A stretch of 25,995 nucleotides of DNA. Origin: a bacterium (GTDB taxonomy: Bacteria > Electryoneota > Electryoneia > Electryoneales > Electryoneaceae). How positions within the stretch are numbered: position 1 is the stretch's first letter; every line of letters starts with the position of its first letter. Below, one piece after another: positions 1-8,800 of the stretch. A program made the translations under genes and the position numbers. The notes beneath the pieces are model-generated. The model saw only the letters and a list, made by a program, of their open reading frames with translations, had not been told where the DNA came from and made no database searches. Location of the stretch: the NCBI GenBank assembly GCA_028278125.1, contig JANQEY010000108.1, positions 1-25,995 of the forward strand, in the 5' to 3' direction.

Positions 1-481
1 GAGCAATTAACATCAAGCGCTTTTAAGGCTTTGTTTTAAATTAATATTTTTATTTTATCACCGTTAAAACAAATTCTTTATGAGAAATGCAGGCTAGATG
101 GCTGGTCGTAGTGAAACGTAGATCCCGCTTCTTTTTAGCGGGAATGCTGGATGATGTTAAGGACTGGGTGCTGAGGAAAAATAAATAAAAATAACCAGCC
201 AGATTTTTTAATATTATTATAATATATAGTTTTAATCTGCCTGTTTTTTGTAAAAAAAATTAACAACACTATAAAAAAAATTAATACCTTTTTCATTGTG
301 GACTTTCCTGTTTTAATATTCGTATAAGTTTAAAAAAGGGGACACTCCCTTTGGTGGCAGAGAATAAATGTCTTTTAAATTGAGTAGGATAGATAACAAT
401 CAGAGTGGCTTTGTGCCTGCGGGGAATTGGTTGCAGCAGGTTCAGGCGGTTTACTGGTACATTTTTTGTATAAAGAAACCA
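1..481. other. AT-rich leader region upstream of the minor-pilin operon
   Basis: No convincing gene is seen here. The stretch is AT-rich (for example around 205-290), holds the 56-bp repeat described separately (93-148), and presumably contains the promoter and 5' leader of the pilin operon. A short T/A-rich segment near 296-330 has -10-like hexamers (TAATAT at 314, TATAAG at 323), but no -35 at proper spacing, so I do not call a promoter. No c-di-GMP riboswitch core was recognised. Confidence 0.5.
93..148 (+). repeat. 56-bp dispersed repeat with internal hairpin (copy 1)
   Basis: This block matches the reverse complement of 23041-23096 with one mismatch (A versus G in the GTGAARCG part). 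It contains a small hairpin, CCCGCT / AGCGGG, around a 7-nt T-rich loop (TCTTTTT). It lies upstream of one FimT-like prepilin operon, and its partner lies just past the stop codon of the other FimT-like gene. It is probably a dispersed genomic repeat rather than a gene-specific regulator. Confidence 0.8.
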
Positions 482-488
482 CAGGAGG
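482..488 (+). promoter_or_regulatory. Shine-Dalgarno that sets the start of the first prepilin gene
   Basis: CAGGAGG ends 4 bases before the ATG at 493. The open frame extends upstream to 427, but only the 493 start has a ribosome-binding site and puts the prepilin leader at normal length (nine residues up to the G/F cleavage point). Confidence 0.85.
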
Positions 489-492
489 ATTT

Positions 493-1014
493 ATGCAGAT
501 GATAAGAGACAAATCAGGTTTTTCACTTATGGAACTGATGATTATCATAGCCATTGTTAGCATACTTGCCCTTTTAGCTACCCCTGGCTTTATGTCATGG
601 CGCGCCAATTCAAAGCTGAACGACGCCGTCGTCAATCTCAAGGGTGACATTAACCAGGCCAGAATGCGGGCAGTCCGGGAAAGGGACAATGTGGTCATTC
701 AATTAGCTGTTGGCGGCGACAACACCCGATATCAGGTGTTTGTGGATGATGGCAATGGTGGCGGCACTGTTGGAAACGGAACAAGGGATGGCAATGAAAC
801 CATCCTCCAGAACAGATCTTTAAGCGAGGTAGTGATCAATACCACTGACACGACGTTTGCTAATGAGACGTTCTGGTTTACAAGCAGGGGTATACCAGAA
901 GACAGCAACAGCCCGGTGGGGTCATTTAGCACTGAAGAAATTGTGCTTGAGATCCCGGGCTTTAAAACTAAGACCTTTACGATAAACAGGATAGGACGGG
1001 TAACTGTCCAATAA
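493..1014 (+). CDS. FimT/GspH-type minor prepilin
   Basis: This is a 173-residue type IV prepilin of the FimT/FimU/GspH class. A short basic leader ends SG, followed by FSLMELMIIIAIVSILALLATPG. Cleavage is expected between G9 and F10, and E14 is the conserved +5 glutamate used in pilin packing. The hydrophobic N-terminal helix runs to about residue 35, followed by a GspH-like globular domain with an RMRAVRE segment and a Gly/Asn-rich loop near residues 92-105. The prepilin peptidase should process it in the inner membrane, and it should join the minor-pilin complex that primes pilus assembly. It heads a + strand operon with PilV, PilW, PilX and PilY1, the usual fimU-pilVWX-pilY1 order. Start chosen from the SD at 482. 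The family is clear; fimT versus fimU naming is not. Confidence 0.9.
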   Translation: MQMIRDKSGFSLMELMIIIAIVSILALLATPGFMSWRANSKLNDAVVNLKGDINQARMRAVRERDNVVIQLAVGGDNTRYQVFVDDGNGGGTVGNGTRDGNETILQNRSLSEVVINTTDTTFANETFWFTSRGIPEDSNSPVGSFSTEEIVLEIPGFKTKTFTINRIGRVTVQ

Positions 1015-1053
1015 TTTTTTCAACCTTGTATTATTTCGGAGGATATTATCCTA

Positions 1054-1500
1054 ATGCGCGACTTAGTCAAAAAACAACTAAATAACAGGTGGTTGTCAGA
1101 TAATGACAGCGGCTTTTCTATTGTCGAGATGATGATCGCCATGTGTATCATGTCCATAGGGATTCTTGCAGTGGCATCGATGCAGAATACTGCCATGACA
1201 ACATCGTCACGCGGCAATATCATTACAATGGCTTCATTATTGGCAGCACAAAGGGTGGAAGAACTTAAAAATATTCAAGATGTGGATGACCTGGACAATG
1301 AGGATGGTGATGTTAGTGCAGATACTAAATACGGTACATTTACAATCCGGACAACGGTTGCGCGGACAGGTTACGATACAGCCTCCGATCTCGATTCCCG
1401 TCTCATAACCGTCAATGTAACATGGGGCGGTCCTGGAGGATGGGTGTCAGACAAGGGCGTGACATTACAAACAATTTCACTGGGGAATGGTCAGATATGA
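1054..1500 (+). CDS. pilV: Type IV pilus minor prepilin PilV
   Basis: This is a 148-residue prepilin. The N-terminus has a 20-residue leader ending in DSG, then FSIVEMMIAMCIMSIGILAVASMQ; cleavage is expected after G20 and E25 is the +5 glutamate. The motif with MSIGILAVASMQ, followed by a region that begins ASLLAAQRVEEL, is typical of PilV. The C-terminal part (VNVTWGGPGG...) resembles the PilV/GspI beta-sheet ending. A GGAGG SD at 1039 precedes the ATG. The stop codon overlaps the next start (ATGA at 1497-1500), so translation is probably coupled to PilW. The product is a membrane prepilin that becomes a tip-complex subunit. Identity is strong from both motif and position. Confidence 0.9.
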   Translation: MRDLVKKQLNNRWLSDNDSGFSIVEMMIAMCIMSIGILAVASMQNTAMTTSSRGNIITMASLLAAQRVEELKNIQDVDDLDNEDGDVSADTKYGTFTIRTTVARTGYDTASDLDSRLITVNVTWGGPGGWVSDKGVTLQTISLGNGQI

Positions 1501-2123
1501 AATCATTTAAATCAGGTTTTTTTCATACAGGGTATTTCTGGGATAAAGATGAAAACAAAGAGAGCGGCTTTACACTGGTTGAACTTATGGTGGTTACCGC
1601 CATGTTCGCTATTGTGATGACAGGCGTGATGAGCGTCCTGGTAAATTTTACCACGTCTTATACGTTTAACAGTATTGCCGCAGAAATACAGAATGATGTG
1701 CGTATGGCCCTGTATTTTATGGAAAGGGACATCCGGCAAGCCGGCCTGGACAAAAGCAAACAGGCAGATGCAGGTTTTAACGCGAACATAAGTACCAAAA
1801 TCTGGTTTACAGCGGATATTAATATGGATGATGACATTGACTCCACAGACTTTGAAGAGATTACCTACTGGTTTGACAACGGAACCAAGACTCTTCGTCA
1901 GCGGCTGTATGAGTCCACAGGTTTGGCAAATGAAGTGGTGATACTTGAAGATGTTGAAGCCTGTTTTTTTGTTTACCGTGATGAGGATGATAACCTTACG
2001 AGTTATGGTCCTAATATAAGAACGGTTGAAATCAATCTAAGAGTGATAAGGAACGCGACCTTGGGCAGGAGGCTTGACAGGACTTACCAGGTAAAAGTGA
2101 AATGCCGCAATATGGGTGTTTGA
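1497..2123 (+). CDS. pilW: Type IV pilus minor prepilin PilW
   Basis: This is a 208-residue prepilin starting at the ATGA overlap with pilV. The open frame runs back to 1422, but that portion overlaps pilV and lacks the prepilin leader logic. The leader is long (24 residues, Lys/Asp/Glu-rich), followed by FTLVELMVVTAMFAIVMTGVM, with cleavage after G24 and E29 as +5. The downstream segment 'NDVRMALYFMERDIRQAGLD' is a hallmark of PilW/GspJ-type pseudopilins. The C-terminal half contains repeated acidic loops and ends with a short basic strand (YQVKVKCRN). It should be part of the PilVWX subcomplex that links PilY1 to the pilus tip. Long Asp-rich loops (DINMDDDIDSTD) might bind a cation; that is inference. 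Confidence 0.9.
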   Translation: MKSFKSGFFHTGYFWDKDENKESGFTLVELMVVTAMFAIVMTGVMSVLVNFTTSYTFNSIAAEIQNDVRMALYFMERDIRQAGLDKSKQADAGFNANISTKIWFTADINMDDDIDSTDFEEITYWFDNGTKTLRQRLYESTGLANEVVILEDVEACFFVYRDEDDNLTSYGPNIRTVEINLRVIRNATLGRRLDRTYQVKVKCRNMGV

Positions 2124-2178
2124 CGCAACACAAGCTGCCTATATGCTGCAGTTAAATTGATAAAAGGGGTTTTTTGTT

Positions 2179-2733
2179 ATGAGAACAATAGAATGGAATT
2201 TAAAGGATGAACAGGGGTCGGCAATTGTTATGACCATGATGGTTCTTGCCCTGCTTACCATCATCGGTATTGCTGCGATCAATCTGAGTACCACGGAAGT
2301 CATGACAGCAGGGAGTGAGCTTAAATTCAGAAGGAATTTTTTTACAAGTGAAGCAGCTGTTGTTGAAGGATGCGATCAGCTGGAAGCGGTTCAGATACAG
2401 GCGCTTAAGTCCAGGACCAGGCAGGGGCTCGGGGGGCTCCGCCCGGACTGGATAAGAATAGGAGAAGGTTCTGACAAGACCGGAGCAACATGTGATGCTT
2501 TAGACATGGAGGATGTCAATAACTGGGACTGGGACGGCGCGGATAATGATGACACAGCACTCGCTTCAACCGATTTTGCAGGAAGTTATTTCGCGCTTAT
2601 CGAGGACGGGATTTACGGATCGCTGGATATGACCCAGCAGAATGAGAAGCGTCAGTACAAAATTTACGGCCGTTTTAATACAGATGTGGGGCCGATGATC
2701 ATTGAGGTCGGTTATGTTAAGAACATGTATTAA
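2179..2733 (+). CDS. pilX: Type IV pilus assembly protein PilX
   Basis: This is a 184-residue PilX-type minor pilin. The leader ends EQG at residue 13, then SAIVMTMMVLALLTIIGIAAIN. As is usual for PilX, and unlike the other pilins here, the +5 glutamate is absent. The stretch LSTTEVMTAGSELKFRRNFFTSEAAVVEG matches the PilX pattern 'n...r....A...Ae' that follows the helix. The rest is a small globular domain ending in IEVGYVKNMY. The SD is AAAAGGGG at 2163 with a long spacer. It lies directly between pilW and pilY1, the classical position. It should be inner-membrane anchored before assembly and at the tip afterwards. Confidence 0.88.
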   Translation: MRTIEWNLKDEQGSAIVMTMMVLALLTIIGIAAINLSTTEVMTAGSELKFRRNFFTSEAAVVEGCDQLEAVQIQALKSRTRQGLGGLRPDWIRIGEGSDKTGATCDALDMEDVNNWDWDGADNDDTALASTDFAGSYFALIEDGIYGSLDMTQQNEKRQYKIYGRFNTDVGPMIIEVGYVKNMY

Positions 2734-2830
2734 GGGTATACAGTTTTAAATGAATAAAGAAAAAACAGATAGGGTTTTTGATAAATATAAACAGCCGGTC
2801 AAAGATTGCTTGGGCTGGCGGGGAAGAGAT

Positions 2831-2838
2831 AAGGAGGG
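2831..2838 (+). promoter_or_regulatory. Strong Shine-Dalgarno for pilY1
   Basis: AAGGAGGG ends 4 bases before the ATG at 2843. An in-frame ATG at 2750 would add 31 hydrophilic residues ahead of the signal peptide, with only a weak, distant AAGGG. The 2843 start gives a normal signal-peptide N-region. Confidence 0.8.
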
Positions 2839-2842
2839 TGCC

Positions 2843-5800
2843 ATGACACAGTCCAATATAGAAAAGAGAATTTTTTCTTTAAGCGGTACGTTTGGCAATT
2901 TTACAAAAAGGACCGCTTTTTTCGCCTTTATTGTCATGGCAGCCATACTCTGTTTTGGGGGTAGTGCTCATGCGTGGGACGTCACATATAATACAGATGG
3001 GAATGGCATACTGAATCCGCCCCCTACACCAAGGACCCAGACTGTACCAGATGGCAATGATTCAATAACTATTACCGCTCAGCCAAACTTAGACCCGGAT
3101 TATGTTTTTAATAACTGGACGATTACGTCAGGCGCTGGCAGCGCGACGTTCAGCGATCTGAATACCGCGGCCTTAGATATTACCAATGTTCTGGGAGATG
3201 TGGTGGTCCAGGCGAATTTTGTCATAGATACCCACACGGTTACGTTTAATGCCGGGGCAGGGGGTACAGTGACAGGTACTGCCCCTCAGACCATAGACGA
3301 TATGCAAAACTGCACCACGGTTACAGCGACGCCAGGCGTAGGGCCGGATTATACTTTTGTGAACTGGACGATTACGTCAGGCGGAACCAACGCGACGTTC
3401 AGCGATCTGAATACCGCAGCCTTAGATATTACCATTGTAGAGGGAGATGTGGTAGTTCAGGCGAATTTTGCTATTGTTACCCACACGGTTACGTTTAATG
3501 CCGGGGCAGGGGGTACAGTGACAGGGACTACCCCTCAGACCATAGACGATATGCAAAACTGCAGTACAGTGACGGCTACTCCTAACACAGATCCAGATTA
3601 TGTTTTTGTGAACTGGACGATTACGTCAGGCGGAACCAACGCGACGTTCAGCGATCTGAATACCGCGGCCTTAGATATTACCATTGTAGAGGGAGATGTG
3701 GTGGTTCAGGCGAATTTTACCATAGTGCAGCACACGGTGACCTTTACCATAGTCGGGAACGGTACCCTTACAGGCACGACTACCCAGACAGTAGACGATA
3801 TGCAGGACTGCACCACGGTTACCGCGACACCAAATACGCTCACCGATCCACAAAACCATTTTGTTAGCTGGACAATAATTGCGGGCAATCCCGCTGATGC
3901 AGTTTATGTTGACGACCTATTTGACAACACTCTTGATGTGACGGTCGTTCGGGGGGACTTAACTATTCAGGCGAATATCCAACAGGATTATGTGGTCTCC
4001 ATTGACGATCAGACTGTAAGCGAGGAGGCAGGCACAGTAACATTCACGGTCTCTCTGCTCGTTGCTGTTGTCGCAGATGACAGCGCTACGGTCAATTATA
4101 TGACAAACAACGGCGATGCTGTGGCCGGCAGTGATTACACTGCGACCAGCGGAACGTTAGTATTCGCGCCTGCAGAACAGACAAAGACCATAATTGTTGA
4201 TATTACCAATGATACGGATGTTGAAGATGCCACTGAGCTGTTTTATGTGGATCTTTCCGCGGGAACGAATACTTCTTTTACCGGTGGCGATGACCGGGGC
4301 ACATGTTTCCTGGAGGACAATGACTATAATCTCTCAATAACAAATAATTCCGAGGATGAAAACGGTGGCTCGGGCCTGTTTACCATATCCCTTGACAAGG
4401 TTGTATTAAATGGCACGGTAACAGCCAATTATGCGGCCGCAGACGGCGTTGTGGCGCCGATTGCCACGGTTCTCGGGGACCTTGATGCCGGAGGCGTAAA
4501 CGGAACCAGCGGGTCTTATATTTTTTCCACGGGTGAGCAGAATGTAGATGTGTACATTGACCTGTTTGATGATATCGTTGTGGAATATGATGAAACCTAT
4601 CTTGTTAACGTGAGTGGTGTCTCTAGTATATCCGGCACCATAAATAGCGCTACAGGTACAGGTACCATTACCAATGATGATACTTACGGTGTCACCATTA
4701 CCGGCCGTACCAGAACAGAGCCGGAACCGACCGCGGCTTTGGACGTTTTTGATGTTGTGCTTAACCAGGCCGTACTTGCCGGCCAGATTGTAAGAGTGAA
4801 CGTGGGCACGTCTGATGATACCGCACTCAACGGTGATGACTACACCGGCGCCACACAGGAGGTCTCTTTTGATGGCGATTTAGGGGAAGGGCTTTCAACC
4901 AAGGCAGTGCCGATCACCATACTGGCAGACACGCTGTATGAGATCAGCGAGAGATTTAACGGCACTTTATCGGATGTAAGCGGTAACACAAACTTTCTTG
5001 TCCCAACAGCCACCTGTACGATTGATGATGACAACGACACCTTTGACGTTATCATAACCGGTCAGACAGTGGGAGAGCCAGGAGCAGACGCATACCGTAA
5101 CGCGTTTGACGTGGCCCTTGACCAGGCGGTTCCTTTGGGACAGACCGTCACAGTGGATGTGAATTTGACCGCGGGTTCAGCTACTGGGGCTGATTATAAC
5201 GACGAATCGCCGTATGCAGTGGTTTTTACGGAGGGTGAAGGAACAGCTGAGGATGTGATGGTTCAAATCCTGACAGACGGGGTATACGAGGGTGACGAAA
5301 CATTTGACGGCACTGTATCCACGTTACATGCCAGCGCGAGTATTACAACCGACACATCAACCTGTACGATCACTGATGACGGCGACACTTGTGAGATCAG
5401 CATTGCCGGCCTGACCGTGACAGAGCAGGCAGCGGACACGTATATTGCCGCGTTTAACGTGAACCTTGATCAGGTGGTTCCTCCGGCCCAGACAGTTACG
5501 GTGAATGTGGATTTGACCGCGGGCACAGCGGCAGACGGAAATGACTATGACGATGAATCAACGTATGCTGTTAGTTTTGCGGCAGGAGAAGATACCCAGC
5601 AGGTATTGGTAGAGATACTGGCTGATTCGCTTTTTGAGATAGACGAAACCTTTACAGGTACACTGAGTGGTGAATCTCCCAATGCTGTTCTTGATGCAGG
5701 CGCGAGCACGGCTACGTGTACGATCCAGGATAACGGGGACCAGTGTGGTGTCACCATTACCGGCCTGACAGTGACAGAGCCGGGAGGAAACGAGAACATT

Positions 5801-8800
5801 AACGCGTTTGAGGTGGTTCTTGACCAGGCAGTGCCTGCTGGCGAGACCATCACGGTAGATGTCATCACGTCGCCTGGTACAGCGGACGCGGGAGCTGACT
5901 ATGCCGTGGACATACCTGTTCCGCCGATGCCAACTCCGCACGTGACGTTTACTGAAGGGCAAGGACTGACAGCTAAGCCGGTACAAGCGACAATACTGGC
6001 TGATAACACTGTAGAACATTACGAAACATTCACAGGCACGTTAACGAACCTGGATGCGGATGCATACGCCATTTCAGGGTCGGCCGAGTGTAGAATCCTG
6101 GATGACGGGGACAAATATGTGATCAGTATCAGTGATGCTGCTGCTGTTAACGAAGACCCGACTGGACAGCAGGCCTCTTTTACTGTGACTATAAACCAGA
6201 CACCGCTTGCTTTCATCGACGCTGGCAGGCCAGCACATACAGTTGATGTTGATGCGAGTACGATAAATAACACCGCATTAGGCGGGCAGGACTTTGTAAC
6301 GAAAACTGAAACCTTGACGTTTACAGATCCAAGTGTCAGTCCTCCTGGTCCTGGTCCTGGTCCGCATACTGTGCTGATTGATATTATGAATGATGCGATT
6401 CCAGAGGATCCGGTTACTGAGAATTTCCTTGTGAGGCTTGTCTCTCCTTCAGCAAATGCTGTAATATCTGGTACTGATGATGAAGGTACATGCATTATAA
6501 CTGACCGTGATTTTACCATCACAGCCTCCACGACCAAGGACGGGTCGATGACCATGACAGCCACTGGGCTCACATCTCCGGCATCAGGGTATGTGATTGT
6601 AGAAGAGAGTACAAATGTAGAAATCAATGTGGATTACGCTTCAGGCACAGAGGACCTTACATTTGCTCTTTCACCTGATTACCCAGATGAACCTCAAGGA
6701 TATAATCCTCCGGCCATGGCAGATGGCGGGGGCACATGGGCTCACGATTCTGGTGCCAAGGAATGCACCCTTACCAACGCCACTGCAGACGGTTCCATCA
6801 GTGTGGAGTTTGATCATCAGATTACGGTATCAGCCGGTAGCAACGGCAATGTATGCTATGGCGGTACTGCAATTGATCCATGCGATACGACTCCTTCCTA
6901 TGTGATCGTCTCTCATAATTCTAACGCGGCGTTTACAATTTCCCCGGATACAGGCTATTGTGTAAAGAGAGTGTTGGCCGGTCCTGTGGGTGGAGCTGTC
7001 TCTGTGGGTTCTCCCACGTCATATACATTCAACACCGTTGAAGAGAGCAAAGAGATCTCAGCCGAGTTCAGGGACACCTCCCTGACCGTCTATATCCTGC
7101 CGGACAATGGAACAACGGCTATTCCGGCTGACTGTACCGGTGACTTCAACGGCACATTTGACACCGATCCAGAGGTCTTTGGCAGATGGCAGATTGCTGA
7201 TTTAGGAGGAACGCCATTGACCGGAGAATTGTGTTCCGGTGAGACCTATGACCTTGATACAGGTGATTGTAATGTGAGTGATATCCAAGTGCAGTTCACT
7301 CCAGTGGGCGGGTATATGGCGCCAGCACCGATAATTATAAACATAACAGAGGCTACAGATAGCTTTGATGTGTTGGAAGGGACCTATACTCCTCTATCCT
7401 TTTCACTGACGCTTTTAGTAGAAGATCTGGCTGGTACGGAAGGCGTTGGCGGCAGTATAAGCCCGGATCCTGAGGGAGGCGCTGATATCAGCGGCGTCAC
7501 GTATATTTATGACAGGGATACAGAAGTGACCCTCAGTCCAAGCGCGGATCCCGGATATGTATTCCTCAGGTGGGAAGGTGATGTTACCGGGACCACCAAT
7601 CCAGAGACGATCATCATAAATGGCGATAAAGTTGTTACAGCTGTGTTTACGACCGCATGTACGGACGCTGATAATGACGGATATTGTGTTGATGATCCGG
7701 TCCCCGCAAATGTTGACTGTGCTGACGATAACCCGAACAGGCACCCTGGCCGGTATGATACCTGCGGTGACGGCATTGACCAGGACTGTGACGGGAGTGA
7801 CGCAGACTGCGGGATAAGCGATGATGATAATGATAGTGACGGATTCAGTCCAATGCAGGGGGACTGCGATGACACTAACTCTAACATGTACCCTGGCAAC
7901 ATTGATGTCTGCGGTAACGGCGTTGACGAGGACTGCTATGACGGCGACAGGACCTGCGGGACAGAATCCCTGTGCGTGGACATAGAAGACGCGCCTCTGG
8001 CACATGCCCTGGATGCAGCAGCACCGCTGATCATGTTTGTGCTTGATGATTCAGGAAGTATGGACTGGACCATCATGACCAGGGAGAGTGACGGCCTGTT
8101 TGATGATGAACGGTATGTATTTGATGATCCTGGCGACCACAATGGCAGCAGGATCCTTGATACAGAGCAGCGGAAGCGGTGGACCTCCCAGTGGCGGTCT
8201 TATAACCGGATGTATTATGATCCAAACGTGACCTATGAACCATGGCCGAGATGGAGCCTGCTCAACTGCACAGATGGATACGGGGCTGGTCTTAATGTAA
8301 ATGCTGATCCAGACAGCCCGCGCTCAAACCCCGTAAACAGCGGTAACACCTTTAACCTGAACGGAGATGAATATCTCACTCTCAGCCAGAGCGGCGGCGG
8401 CGGTGCTTTGACTGAGTATGTGTATGTGAGCTATTACCAGCCATGCGGCACTTACGACAGGACATCACGAAGCCTTAGAGCGGATGCTGTCCTGGTTGCG
8501 CCTTTTGATCAAGCACTTCAACCTGATAGATTCACCGAGAATCCTACCAATACGGTCCTGAGGGTGGACAACTCGGATGCCGGGTTTTCCCTTGCTGGTC
8601 AGTGGAGTACCGGAAACAACGGTGCTGAGATCGGCCCTGACTACCGTTATACCCGTGATGATGACGGCGGTACCTGGGGTCAGGCATGGTGGGATATCAG
8701 CAATGTTCCTGGAGGAGTCACTTATGATGTCTATGTCTGGGTGCCGTACAGTACATACAGTGTCCGGGCTGCACCGTATGAAACGCATTATATTGACGCT

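Noticed and set aside
361..492. c-di-GMP (GEMM) riboswitch upstream of the pilin operon
   Set aside because: The conserved GCAAAGCC-type core and tetraloop-receptor pattern are not present.
368..502. 44-codon + strand frame (MSFKLSRIDNNQSGF...) ending inside the first prepilin gene
   Set aside because: Weak ribosome site, overlaps a well-supported start in another frame, and has no recognisable domain after a superficial SGF prepilin-like hint.
6019..6627. 202-codon minus-strand frame antisense to pilY1
   Set aside because: Shadow of a GC-skewed repetitive coding region on the opposite strand; no start context or domain.
7415..8005. 196-codon minus-strand frame antisense to pilY1
   Set aside because: Valine/Ile-rich antisense translation of Asp/Asn-rich codons (GAC/GAT), a typical artefact.
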